NCBI RefSeq assembly: GCF_001570965.1
Contig: NZ_BCSR01000006.1
Coordinates: 1-64,000 of the forward strand
Length of the DNA stretch: 64,000 nt
Source: Janibacter corallicola NBRC 107790
GTDB taxonomy: Bacteria; Actinomycetota; Actinomycetes; Actinomycetales; Dermatophilaceae
Direction of reading: 5' to 3'
The position numbers were made by a program, and so were the translations under genes. Of this stretch, positions 1 to 8,258 are shown in pieces (position 1 is the stretch's first letter; every line of letters starts with the position of its first letter). The notes under the pieces are model-generated. The model was given only the letters and a program-made list of their open reading frames with translations, searched no databases and had not been told where the DNA came from.

Positions 1-555
1 CACCAGCGCCGCACCCGCCAACGTGGCGGGTGGCAGCCGCGGACGATCGTCGCGCTGGCGGTCGTGTGGGTGCTGCTCTGGGACAAGGTCACGCTCGGCA
101 ACATCGCGAGCGGCCTGATCATCGGGGCCGTCATCACGCAGTTCTTCCCGCTGCCCTCGATCCAGTACCACGGGCGCCTCCACCCCTGGGGGCTGCTCGT
201 GCTGGTCGCCCGCTTCCTCGGCGACCTCGTCGTCGCGGCCCTCGAGGTGGCCCGCGCGACTCTCGACCCGCACCCGCCGAAGGGCGGCTCCATCGTCTCG
301 GTGCAGCTGCGGGTGCGCTCGGAGTTCTACATGACGATCATCGGCGCCAACGTCTCCCTCGTGCCCGGCTCGATCGTCGTCGAGGCCCGCCGCGCCGCCA
401 ACATCCTCTACATCCACGGCTTCCACGTGACGACCGAGGAGGGGCGCGAGGACCTGCGCCGTGAGGTGCTCGGCATCGAGGACCGCGTCGTGCGCGCCTT
501 CGGCAGCGACGCGGAGATCGCCCAGCTCGACACCACCCCGGAGGTCACGTCATGA
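1..555 (+). CDS. mrpE: Mrp-type Na+/H+ antiporter subunit E (5'-truncated by window edge)
   Basis: The reading frame is open from base 1 and no start fits well, so the first codons lie upstream of the window. The product is an MnhE/MrpE subunit: a short N-terminal pair of hydrophobic segments (ALAVVWVLLW, then GNIASGLIIGAVITQFF), a third hydrophobic stretch near HPWGLLVLVARFLGDLVV, then a soluble tail containing SIVSVQLRVRSEFYMTI and PGSIVV, which are typical of this family. MrpE is an accessory subunit of the multi-subunit cation/proton antiporter that keeps Na+ and pH homeostasis at the cytoplasmic membrane. Its stop overlaps the mrpF start (552) and mrpG follows, the standard E-F-G order, so subunits A–D should lie just upstream. 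Confidence 0.9.
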   Translation, partial: HQRRTRQRGGWQPRTIVALAVVWVLLWDKVTLGNIASGLIIGAVITQFFPLPSIQYHGRLHPWGLLVLVARFLGDLVVAALEVARATLDPHPPKGGSIVSVQLRVRSEFYMTIIGANVSLVPGSIVVEARRAANILYIHGFHVTTEEGREDLRREVLGIEDRVVRAFGSDAEIAQLDTTPEVTS

Positions 556-821
556 CGGCCGTCATCGTCGACATCGCCCTCGTCCTCTTCATCGCCGCGG
601 CCGCGCTGGTCCTGGTCCGGGTCCTCCGCGGCCCGACCGGCCTGGACCGGGCGCTCAGCCTCGACGTCGCCGTGGTCATCATCACCGGGATCATGTCGGC
701 GCAGATCATGCACAGCGGCGACACCTCCGCGCTGCCGATCCTCGTCGTCTTCTCCATGACCGGCTTCGTCGGATCGGTCTCGGTGGCCCGGTTCATGGCA
801 CGGGAGGAGGATCCCAAGTGA
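552..821 (+). CDS. mrpF: Mrp-type Na+/H+ antiporter subunit F
   Basis: The 89-residue protein has three hydrophobic helices, as expected for MnhF/MrpF (family size about 85–100). The family signature is visible in the middle: RGPTGLDRALSLDVAVV, followed by the helix ending in LPILVVFSMTGFVGSV. It is a small membrane subunit of the Mrp antiporter complex. The ATG at 552 overlaps the mrpE stop and its own TGA overlaps the GTG of mrpG, so E, F and G are translationally coupled. Confidence 0.93.
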   Translation: MTAVIVDIALVLFIAAAALVLVRVLRGPTGLDRALSLDVAVVIITGIMSAQIMHSGDTSALPILVVFSMTGFVGSVSVARFMAREEDPK

Positions 822-1171
822 GCTGGTCCGCCGCCCTCGACCTCGCCGGTGCCGTCCTCCTGCTGCTTGGGGCGCTGCTGGCCTTCGTCGGCGCGCTCGG
901 GCTGGTGCGGCTCCCGGACATCTTCGCCCGGATGCACGCGGCCACGAAGCCCCAGATGCTCGGCCTGCTGCTCACCCTCGCCGGGCTCGCGCTGCACGTG
1001 CGCACCTGGGAGTCGGTGGCCACGATCATCGTCGTCGCCGGCGCCCAGGGCCTGACCGCCCCGGTGACCGCGCACCTGCTCGGGCGCGCCGGCTACCGGG
1101 CCGGAGTCGCGGTGCCCGAGCTGCTCCACCACGACGACCTCGGCGAGGACTACAAGCGGATGAAGCGGTAG
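818..1171 (+). CDS. mrpG: Mrp-type Na+/H+ antiporter subunit G
   Basis: The 117-residue MnhG/MrpG protein starts at GTG 818, which overlaps the mrpF stop (GTGA). It has three hydrophobic helices and the family core LVRLPDIFARMHAATKPQMLG, in which the LPD..ARMHA.TK motif is highly conserved. It is the last subunit of the Mrp complex and the last gene of this operon; a convergent gene (ideR) follows after 39 bp. The C-terminal tail (DDLGEDYKRMKR) is charged and cytosolic. A longer open frame upstream of 818 is only a shadow of mrpF. Confidence 0.92.
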   Translation: MSWSAALDLAGAVLLLLGALLAFVGALGLVRLPDIFARMHAATKPQMLGLLLTLAGLALHVRTWESVATIIVVAGAQGLTAPVTAHLLGRAGYRAGVAVPELLHHDDLGEDYKRMKR

Positions 1172-1210
1172 CCGCCTCCTCGCGGGCCGCGTCGGCCCCC
1201 TTCGCCCCGG

Positions 1211-1927
1211 TCAGGCCAGGGGCTCGACGAAGACGTGCTGGGCCACGTCCAGGGGCAGCGTGACTCCGTCGGCGGCCGCGGCGCCGGACCGGGTGACGAC
1301 CACCGAGCCCTCGGCCCCGGCCTCGGTCACCCACACGACCTCGCCCGGACGCAGCCGGGCACTGGTCAGCAGCGACAGCGCCTCGCGGTCGACCTGGGCC
1401 GGCTCGCCGATGCGCCGCACCCGGAAGTCCCCGCCCAGCTTCGCGTCGACGACCTCGACGAGGTTCATCAGCCCGGTGAGGTAGTCGTCGGAGGGCTCCT
1501 CGTCACCGCCGAGCAGCTCCTCGACGCCCGGGATCGGGGTCCCGTAGGGCGACTCCCGGTGCTCGGGCAGCATGGCCAGGATCTTGCGCTCCACGCGGTC
1601 GCTCATGACGTGCTCCCACCGGCACGCCTCGTCGTGGACGTACTCCCAGTCCAGGCCGATCACGTCGGAGAGCAGTCGTTCGGCGAGCCGGTGCTTGCGC
1701 ATGACCCGGGTCGCCTGGTGCTGCCCCTCCTCGGACAGCACGAGGTGGCGGTCACGGCTCAGGCTGACCAGCCCGTCCCGCTCCATCCGGGCGATCGTCT
1801 GGGACACGGTCGGGCCCGAGTGCCCCAGCCGCTCGGCGATCCGGGCACGCATGGGAGGGATCCCCTCCTCCTCGAGCTCGAAGATCGTGCGGAGGTACAT
1901 CTCCGTGGTATCGATGAGGTCCTTCAC
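1211..1927 (-). CDS. ideR: DtxR/IdeR-family iron-dependent transcriptional repressor
   Basis: This is an iron-sensing repressor of the DtxR/IdeR family, which binds Fe2+ and represses siderophore and uptake genes. GTG at 1927 is chosen as the start because it gives the canonical N-terminus (V/M)KDLIDTTEMYLRTI. With this numbering every DtxR metal ligand falls at its known place: Met10, His79, Glu83, His98, Cys102, Glu105 and His106. The winged helix (residues about 25–55, RIAERLGHSGPTVSQTIARM) and a C-terminal SH3-like/FeoA domain (about 150–238) are present. An ATG at 1939 in the same frame is possible but overlaps the upstream MFS stop. The protein (238 aa) is near the family length of about 230. 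Confidence 0.9.
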   Translation of the reverse strand: MKDLIDTTEMYLRTIFELEEEGIPPMRARIAERLGHSGPTVSQTIARMERDGLVSLSRDRHLVLSEEGQHQATRVMRKHRLAERLLSDVIGLDWEYVHDEACRWEHVMSDRVERKILAMLPEHRESPYGTPIPGVEELLGGDEEPSDDYLTGLMNLVEVVDAKLGGDFRVRRIGEPAQVDREALSLLTSARLRPGEVVWVTEAGAEGSVVVTRSGAAAADGVTLPLDVAQHVFVEPLA

Positions 1928-1935
1928 AGCCCCCA

Positions 1936-3174
1936 TCATGCCTTGTCCGTGGCGGATCGGCCTCCCCCGGAGACTCCCACCCGGCTACGGTCGGCCCGCC
2001 CCACCCACAGGGTGGTCCAGCCGAGGCCGAGCAGCCCGGCCACGCCCAGGCTCACGGCAGCGACGGGCAGCGAGACCAGCGCGGTGACCGCCGTGAGCCC
2101 GAGCGAGCCGCCGGTGTTGCCGACCTCACCGCACATGCGCCATGCGGCGAGGAACTGGGCCCGGTCCAGCGCGGGTGCCGCGTCCGCCCCCAGGGTCATC
2201 ACGATCCCGGAGCCGAGGCCGTTGCCGAGCGCCATGACGACGGCGACCAGGGTCAGGCTCGTCAGGGTCTGCGCGAAGGGCAGCAGCAGGAAGGCGACGG
2301 AGACCGTCGACATCACCGCCGCGACGATCCACACCCTCCCGAGCCGGTCCATGATCGCCCCACCCGGGTAGACGAGGCAGATCTCCCCGATCGCGGCCAT
2401 GAGGAAGACCTGCGAGGAGGCGACACCGTCGAGGCCGATGTGCAGCGCCCACAGCGGCAGCAGCACGACCCGGGCGGTGCGCAACGCCGAGATCATCGCG
2501 ACGCCGGCACCCTGGGTGAGCAGCAGCCGCAGGTTCCGTCCGGCGACGGAGGCGATACGGCCGGTGGGTTCGGCGGCGCGAGCCCGCTCGTTCTCCCTCG
2601 TCAGGTCCGGGCTGGCCACGACGAGGACGAAGGAGCCGAGGGCGAGCAGCACCGCCACGCCGTAGGCGCCCTGCAGCCCGAGCAGGGGGATCGCGAGGGA
2701 GCCGAGCGCAGGACCGAGCAGCATGCCGGTGCGCATCGACCCGCCGAGCAGGGACATCCCGCGGGCGAGCAGGTGCGAGGGCAGCACGTCGATCATGAAC
2801 CCCTGCCGCGCCAGGAAGAAGGCGCTCGTCGCCGCCCCGGAGAGCAGCAGCGCCAGCGCCATGAGCCACAGCGAGGGCGCCCAACCGGCGACGACGAAGG
2901 CGAGCGCCTCCAGCAGTCCGGCGCGGGCCAGGGTCGCCCGCTCCCCGATCCTCGCGACGAGCCACCCGGCCGGCAGGGTGCCGAGCAGCTGACCCACCTG
3001 GGTCAGCGAGACGATGAGGGCTACGGTGCCGATGCCCGCGCCGAGCTCGTCGGCGCGCAGCGCGGCGATGGGCACGACGGCCCCCTTCGCCGCCGCGGAG
3101 AGGAGGGAGGGCCCGTACGCGGGTACGACGATCCGCCGCCACCGGAAGTCCGCGTCCGCACCCACCCGCCCCAT
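1936..3174 (-). CDS. MFS transporter (drug-efflux-like)
   Basis: The 412-residue Major Facilitator protein has about 12 hydrophobic helices. The MFS loop 2-3 signature is seen as GWLVARIGERATLARAG, and the second half has AIMDRLGRVWIV. ATG at 3174 is preceded by GAGGGAGG at good spacing; the longer open frame upstream is a shadow. The substrate cannot be read from sequence, but the similarity is to drug/metabolite exporters. It lies immediately upstream of ideR on the same strand (8–9 bp apart), so the two may be co-transcribed. It is divergent from the HotDog-like gene at 3221, with 46 bp between them. Confidence 0.8.
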   Translation of the reverse strand: MGRVGADADFRWRRIVVPAYGPSLLSAAAKGAVVPIAALRADELGAGIGTVALIVSLTQVGQLLGTLPAGWLVARIGERATLARAGLLEALAFVVAGWAPSLWLMALALLLSGAATSAFFLARQGFMIDVLPSHLLARGMSLLGGSMRTGMLLGPALGSLAIPLLGLQGAYGVAVLLALGSFVLVVASPDLTRENERARAAEPTGRIASVAGRNLRLLLTQGAGVAMISALRTARVVLLPLWALHIGLDGVASSQVFLMAAIGEICLVYPGGAIMDRLGRVWIVAAVMSTVSVAFLLLPFAQTLTSLTLVAVVMALGNGLGSGIVMTLGADAAPALDRAQFLAAWRMCGEVGNTGGSLGLTAVTALVSLPVAAVSLGVAGLLGLGWTTLWVGRADRSRVGVSGGGRSATDKA

Positions 3175-3220
3175 CCTGCCTCCCTCGATCCGGTGCCGAC
3201 GACGTGATTGGGTGGGAGGC

Positions 3221-3964
3221 GTGAGCACCGTCACCGAGGAGACCGTCGTCAGTGCGAACCGCTCCGGGCCGCCCGGGTGCGGCAACGGGGGCTGGGTCGC
3301 CGGCCTCGTCGCCGAGCGACTGGACGACCTCACCGCGGGCGAAGGGGGTGGCCCCGCCACCCACATCCGCCTCACCGCCCCGACGCCGCTGGAGCGCCCC
3401 CTTCGCTGGGAGGTCGCCGGCACCGTCGGCGAGCCCGAGGACCTGGCCGTCCACCTGCTCGACGGTGACACCCTGCTCGCCACCGCCACACACGTCCCCG
3501 CACCCGACCTCGAGGTGCCCGCTCCGGTGACGCCGGAGCAGGCGGCCGCCGCGGTCGAGTCCTTCGACCCCTCCGGCAACCCCTTCCCCACCTGCTACGG
3601 CTGTGGGCACGAGGCGAGCGACGGGCTGCACGTCTACGCCGCGCCCGTCCCCGGGCGCGAGGAGGTGAACGCCGCCCCGGTCGTCCTCGACGAGGAGGGG
3701 CTGGCGCCGGTCTTCACCGCGCTGGACTGCCCGGGGGCCTTCGCGCTCGGCTTCGAGGAGTCCATCCTCACCGGCAGCTTCACCATCACCGTCCACGAGG
3801 AGGTCCCCCGCGGACGGGAGCTCGTCGTCATGTCCTGGGTGGTCGGCCGCGAGGGGCGCAAGCGCCACACCGGCACCGCGCTGCTGGACGGGGACACCGT
3901 CCTGGCGACCGCCGCGACGACGTGGATCGCCCTGCGACCCGAGAGCACTGGAGGCACCCCGTGA
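3221..3964 (+). CDS. HotDog/thioesterase-like hypothetical protein
   Basis: The 247-residue cytosolic protein starts at GTG 3221 after GGGAGGC. It appears to belong to an actinobacterial family with a double HotDog-like fold. Its middle carries the motif NPFPTCYGCGHEASDGLHV, followed by FTALDCPGAFALG and a C-terminal strand region ending TATTWIALR. The CxxCG...DGL motif and the second-half HotDog pattern resemble acyl-CoA thioesterase-like proteins, but no catalytic residue can be assigned. Its stop overlaps the GTG of the transhydrogenase gene, implying co-expression. Two copies of the CGAAGGGGG word (3350 plus, 3397 minus) lie inside it. Confidence 0.65.
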   Translation: MSTVTEETVVSANRSGPPGCGNGGWVAGLVAERLDDLTAGEGGGPATHIRLTAPTPLERPLRWEVAGTVGEPEDLAVHLLDGDTLLATATHVPAPDLEVPAPVTPEQAAAAVESFDPSGNPFPTCYGCGHEASDGLHVYAAPVPGREEVNAAPVVLDEEGLAPVFTALDCPGAFALGFEESILTGSFTITVHEEVPRGRELVVMSWVVGREGRKRHTGTALLDGDTVLATAATTWIALRPESTGGTP

Positions 3965-5259
3965 CGATCCCCACCCCGAACACCCCCGAGAGCGTCTTCA
4001 CCTACGCCGCCCCGCGCCTGAAGTTCGGCCCCGGCTCGATCGAGGAGATCGGGCACGACGTCGCCGGGCTCGGGGCCCGGTCCGTGCTGGTGGTCACCGA
4101 CCCGGTCCTCGCCGCGACGGGTCACCCCGAGCGGGTGGCGGAGGCCCTGCGCGCCGCGGGCCTGCAGGCGGAGGTCCACGACAGCGCCCACGTCGAGCCG
4201 ACCGACACCTCGCTCACCGCGGCCGTGGAGCGGGCCAGGAGTGGCGCCCGTCCCGACGTCGTGGTCGCCGTCGGCGGCGGGTCGAGCATGGACACCGCCA
4301 AGGCCGTCTCGCTGCTGCTCAGCAATCCCGGCGAGCTGATGGACTACGTCAACGCACCCGTCGGCGGTGGCCGTGCCCCCGAGCAGCCCGTCCTGCCGAT
4401 GGTCGCGGTGCCGACGACGACCGGCACCGGGGCGGAGTCGACGACGGTGTGCGTGCTCGACGTGCTCGCCGCGAAGGTCAAGACCGGCATCAGCCACGAG
4501 CGGCTGCGCCCGGTGCTCGCCGTCATCGACCCGGACCTGACCGCCACCCAGCCGGCGGGCGTGACCGCCTCGGCGGGGATGGACATCCTCTGCCACGCCC
4601 TCGAGTCCTGGACCGCGCGGCCCTACACCTCCCACGAGCACAAGCAGGCCCACGAGCGGGTGCCGTACTGCGGGGCGAACCCCATCGCCGACATGTTCGC
4701 CGAGCGGGCGATGCGGCTGCTCGCGGGGGCCTTCCGCCCCGCCGTCGCCGGGGATGACGCCGCGCGCACGGACATGGCCTTGGCGGCCACCTTCGCCGGG
4801 ATGGGCTTCGGCAACGCGGGGGTGCACCTGCCGCACGCCGGTGCCTACCCGATCGCCGGGCGAGTGCACGACCTGGACACCGACTTCCGGCCCGACGGGT
4901 ACGGGCAGGACCACCCGATGGTGCCGCACGGGATGTCGGTCGCGGCGACCGCGCCGGCCGTCTTCGCGCTGACCTTCGAGGCCGATCCCGAGCGCCACCT
5001 CGCCGCGGCCTCATGGCTCGACCCGCAGGGGCTGGACGCCGACGTTCCCGGTCCGGAGCGCCTCCCCGCCGTGCTGCGCCGGCTCATGCGCGACATCGGG
5101 CAACCCTCGGGCCTGGCCGAGATCGGCTACGGCGAGGCGGACGTCGACGCGCTCGTCGCCGGGACGATGCAGCAACAGCGCCTGCTCGCCAGCGTCCCGC
5201 GCCCCGTGACCGAGGAGGACGTCGCCGCGGTGATGCGCGCCTCGATGCACCACTGGTGA
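3961..5259 (+). CDS. Hydroxyacid-oxoacid transhydrogenase (iron-containing ADH family)
   Basis: The 432-residue group III (iron-dependent) alcohol dehydrogenase fold is most like ADHFE1/HOT, which couples oxidation of 4-hydroxybutyrate to reduction of 2-oxoglutarate without free cofactor. The nucleotide-binding VVAVGGGSSMDTAK and the TTTGTGAESTT block are clear. Metal ligands are suggested by DILCHALESW and the C-terminal PMVPHGMSVA. The GANPIADMFAERAM and AGMGFGNAGVHLPHA segments match ADHFE1-type enzymes rather than ordinary butanol dehydrogenases. The GTG at 3961 overlaps the upstream stop. A hairpin and the convergent pdxH follow. Confidence 0.82.
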   Translation: MTIPTPNTPESVFTYAAPRLKFGPGSIEEIGHDVAGLGARSVLVVTDPVLAATGHPERVAEALRAAGLQAEVHDSAHVEPTDTSLTAAVERARSGARPDVVVAVGGGSSMDTAKAVSLLLSNPGELMDYVNAPVGGGRAPEQPVLPMVAVPTTTGTGAESTTVCVLDVLAAKVKTGISHERLRPVLAVIDPDLTATQPAGVTASAGMDILCHALESWTARPYTSHEHKQAHERVPYCGANPIADMFAERAMRLLAGAFRPAVAGDDAARTDMALAATFAGMGFGNAGVHLPHAGAYPIAGRVHDLDTDFRPDGYGQDHPMVPHGMSVAATAPAVFALTFEADPERHLAAASWLDPQGLDADVPGPERLPAVLRRLMRDIGQPSGLAEIGYGEADVDALVAGTMQQQRLLASVPRPVTEEDVAAVMRASMHHW

Positions 5260-5311
5260 GGTGCGGGGGATGACAGGGAGCCGGTCCGGGGTGGGTGTCG
5301 GCCCGACTCAC

Positions 5312-5370
5312 GGAAAGGTCCGGACTCACTACGCGCCGCGAGATGCGGGGAGAGCGGTCCGGACTTTTCC
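5312..5370. terminator. Inverted repeat between convergent transhydrogenase and pdxH genes
   Basis: Arms GGAAAGGTCCGGAC (5312–5325) and GTCCGGACTTTTCC (5357–5370) pair over 14 bases with one G·U wobble. The loop is about 31 nt and contains a smaller GC-rich stem. The arms end in an A-run and a T-run, so the structure could terminate transcription from both sides. It is also a direct repeat of GGTCCGGACT. It lies between the stop at 5259 and the pdxH stop at 5413. Confidence 0.5.
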
Positions 5371-5412
5371 TTAGGGCCGCCCCCAGCCCCGGGCCGGCGA
5401 CCGGGACGGAGC

Positions 5413-6117
5413 TCACGGCTGAAGGCGCTCCCGGCGCCAGGCGGCGGGGTCGTCCAGGCCCCCTTCGTCCACCCTGGACCACCGGAAGCGGTCGTGCAGT
5501 CGGTTGCTCCGGCCCGCCCACGCCTCGACGGCATCGCAGACGATCCGCCAGCCGCCCCACGTCCCCGGCCGGGGCACCGCACGCCCCTCGAAGCGTTCCT
5601 CGGCCCTCGCCCAGGCCTGCTCCAGCTCCTCGCGGCCACCCACGGGCGCCGACTGGTGGGAGACCCAGGCGCTGATCTGCGAGCCCCGGGGCCGCCCCGC
5701 GAAGTACAGGTCCAGCTCCTCCTCCCCGATCGGCTCGGCCCTGCCGCGGAAGCGGATCGCCCGGAACATCGCCGGCCACGTCAGCGTCGCCGCGAGCGCG
5801 GGCACCTCGCGCAGCTGGGCACTCTTGGCCGACTCGAGACTGGTGACGAAGCCCGGCCCCCGCGGGTCGAGGAAGCGCAGCAACACCGTGCGCACGTCGG
5901 GTCGCCCCTCCCCGTCGACCGTCGCGACGGCGATGGAGAGCGGCTCGGGCACGTCGCCCCGGTCCAGCTGCCGGGTGCGCGCGGCGGCCACCCACTCGGT
6001 GACCAGCGCGAAGGGGGCCGCCGGCACCTCGGCCTCCGCGAGACCGCCGCCGGTGTAGTCCAGGTGCTCGACCCGGATCGGCGTGCGCGGGATCATCCCG
6101 TCCGAGGGCTCGCTCAT
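5413..6117 (-). CDS. pdxH: Pyridoxamine 5'-phosphate oxidase
   Basis: The 234-residue FMN-dependent oxidase converts pyridoxine/pyridoxamine 5'-phosphate to pyridoxal 5'-phosphate, the last step of vitamin B6 salvage. FMN-binding features include PDVRTVLLRFLDPRGPGFVT, SAKSAQL and FAGRPRGSQISAWVS. The C-terminal dimerisation/substrate signature WGGWRIVCDAVEAWAGRSNRLHDR (given here only as its landmark WGGW...RSNRLHDR) lies near residue 195. Length matches the family. TAGGCT sits exactly 6 nt before the ATG at 6117, so the mRNA is probably leaderless. It is divergent from the acyltransferase gene at 6227. Confidence 0.93.
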   Translation of the reverse strand: MSEPSDGMIPRTPIRVEHLDYTGGGLAEAEVPAAPFALVTEWVAAARTRQLDRGDVPEPLSIAVATVDGEGRPDVRTVLLRFLDPRGPGFVTSLESAKSAQLREVPALAATLTWPAMFRAIRFRGRAEPIGEEELDLYFAGRPRGSQISAWVSHQSAPVGGREELEQAWARAEERFEGRAVPRPGTWGGWRIVCDAVEAWAGRSNRLHDRFRWSRVDEGGLDDPAAWRRERLQP

Positions 6118-6226
6118 GCGGCCAGCCTACGACCGCGCGGGCGAAGCGCCCTACCCCTCGGTACGCTGCCGAGGTCACCGGGCAGGGCCTCTGCCCGGCA
6201 CCCGTCCCCGAGCCCCCAGGAGTGTC

Positions 6227-8254
6227 GTGCGCCCTGCCTCCCAGCGCCGCTCGCGCTCCTCCCGGCGCGGCTCGCCCCCCGTCCTCGCCCGGTGGCGCGA
6301 GCTCGTCAGCACGAACGTCGACCGGATGGGGCCCCGCTACCGGCCGGCGCTGGACGGCTACCGGGGGCTCTTCGTCGTCCTCGTGATGCTCTTCCACTTC
6401 GGCGTGACGGCCCTCGCCGGGGGCTGGGTCGGCATCAACCACTTCTTCACCTTCTCCGGCTTCCTCATCGGCGGGATCCTCATCCGGCAGGCGCAGCGCA
6501 AGGGACGCATCGACGCGGTGGGCTTCTACCTGCGCCGGGCCCGTCGGATCATCCCGCCGATCGCGGTCCTCGTCACGGGCGTGCTCGTGCACACGCTGCT
6601 CGTGGACCAGGGCGATCGGCCGCAGACGGCCGGCGACGCCTTCGCGACGATGACGCTGTGGCAGAACTGGCGGCTCGTCCAGCGCGACGACCAGTACTTC
6701 GACCTCCTCGGTGAACCAAGCCCCCTTCGCCACGTGTGGACGCTCGGCGTCGAGGAGCAGTTCTACGTCTTCGTGCCCTTCCTCATCACCGCGGTCCTGC
6801 TGCTGCGCAGGCGCTTCGCACGCACGGCCGCGGTCCTCGGCCTGGCGGTCCTCTCGGCGGTGTGGACCGCCTGGCTCTCCGGCGACGGCGCGACCGGGTC
6901 GCGGCTGTACTACGGCACCGACGTGCGCGCGCAGGCGCTGCTCGTCGGCGTCGCGGCCGCGATGTTCTTCACCCCCGACAGACGAGGGCGCGCGCCGCGG
7001 ATGGCCCGCTCCACCGCGGAGGCCATCGGCTGGGTGGGCACGATCGGGTCGGTCTGCGCCTTCTTCGTCCTCGACGAGACCGGCCGGTGGGTCTTCGAGA
7101 TGGGCGGGATGCTGCTCTTCGCGCTGCTGGCGGCGTGCATGGGCGCCTCCTCGCTCGACACCCGCCCGCTGCGCATCAACACGATCTTCAGCCTGCCGCC
7201 GCTGGTCCACCTGGGCCAGATCTCCTACGGCCTCTACCTCTACCACTGGCCGATCGCGGTCTGGCTGCCGCTGGACCAGCTGCCCCAGGTCCTCGCGATC
7301 CTCGTCAAGCTGGCGCTCACCTGGGTCTGCGCGGTCCTCAGCTACCGCTTCGTCGAGCTGCCGGTGATGATCGGCGGCTTCCGCGCCCTCGTGCCCCGCG
7401 GCGTCCCGGGGGTGGCCCGCCGGTGGGTGGCGCCCGGCGTCCTCGCGGCGCTGACCGCCTGCGCGCTGCTGCTGAGCACCGCGTGGAGCTCGGCCATCGA
7501 CGGTGACTGGAACGGCCGCCCCCTCCCCGGCGCCGCCACCTACCACCGCCCGGACACCGACCTGCACGTCGCCGTCGTCGGCAGCTCGATCGCCCAGTCG
7601 CTGCGGGACGGCTTCCACGGCGACGACTACCCCGGCCTGGACGTCAGCGGCCACACGCGGAGGGGGTCCTGCAACTCGATCCCGCTGACCTTCCGTTTCA
7701 TGGGTGGCGGTGAGGTCCCCGAGGACGAGACCTGTGCCTCCTGGCGGGAGCGCTGGCCCACCGAGGTCGAGCACGCTGGTGCGGACATCGTCCTCTCCCC
7801 CGTGGAGACGGCGCTCACCCAGCCCCTGGTCGTGGACGGCCGCACGGTGGCGCCGGGCAGCCGTCGCCACGACGCGCTCATCCGCAAGACCCTGGACGCT
7901 CTTCTGGAGCAGACCCGCGGGACCGGCGCCCGCCAGCTGCAGCTGGTCAACGCGACCTGCCACGACGACCCCGCCGGGATCCGCGAGGGCGAGAAGGTCG
8001 GCGCCGTGAAGATCGACCCGACGGACACCAACACCGTCCTGCGGGAGTGGGCGAAGCAGGCAGACTCCCCCGACCTCGACGTGACCGTCCTGGACCTGAA
8101 CAGCGTCGTGTGCCCGGACGGGAGATACCGCCCCGTCATCAACGGGGCCGAGCTCTACTCCGACCGGATCCACTTCTCCCGGCAGGGATCCGAGCTGGTC
8201 TGGACCTGGCTGGCGCCGCAGGTCGTCACGGCCTGGTCCTTCCGGGACGCGTGA
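6227..8254 (+). CDS. Acyltransferase-3/SGNH two-domain membrane protein (OafA-like)
   Basis: The 675-residue protein has an N-terminal acyltransferase-3 membrane domain of about 10 helices (residues about 40–400) and an extracytoplasmic SGNH-like domain. The membrane part shows RPALDGYRGLFVVLVMLFHF, the RRARRIIPP loop and WTLGVEEQFYVF, typical of OafA/YrhL O-acyltransferases that acetylate cell-wall polymers or glycans. The C-terminal domain has VAVVGSSIAQ in place of the GDS block and ends with DRIHFS, the Asp-x-x-His block. GTG 6227 is preceded by AGGAG. A basic Arg/Ser-rich leader precedes the first helix. It faces a paralogue tail-to-tail, with only 4 bp between the stops. Confidence 0.85.
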   Translation: MRPASQRRSRSSRRGSPPVLARWRELVSTNVDRMGPRYRPALDGYRGLFVVLVMLFHFGVTALAGGWVGINHFFTFSGFLIGGILIRQAQRKGRIDAVGFYLRRARRIIPPIAVLVTGVLVHTLLVDQGDRPQTAGDAFATMTLWQNWRLVQRDDQYFDLLGEPSPLRHVWTLGVEEQFYVFVPFLITAVLLLRRRFARTAAVLGLAVLSAVWTAWLSGDGATGSRLYYGTDVRAQALLVGVAAAMFFTPDRRGRAPRMARSTAEAIGWVGTIGSVCAFFVLDETGRWVFEMGGMLLFALLAACMGASSLDTRPLRINTIFSLPPLVHLGQISYGLYLYHWPIAVWLPLDQLPQVLAILVKLALTWVCAVLSYRFVELPVMIGGFRALVPRGVPGVARRWVAPGVLAALTACALLLSTAWSSAIDGDWNGRPLPGAATYHRPDTDLHVAVVGSSIAQSLRDGFHGDDYPGLDVSGHTRRGSCNSIPLTFRFMGGGEVPEDETCASWRERWPTEVEHAGADIVLSPVETALTQPLVVDGRTVAPGSRRHDALIRKTLDALLEQTRGTGARQLQLVNATCHDDPAGIREGEKVGAVKIDPTDTNTVLREWAKQADSPDLDVTVLDLNSVVCPDGRYRPVINGAELYSDRIHFSRQGSELVWTWLAPQVVTAWSFRDA

Positions 8255-8258
8255 GCGC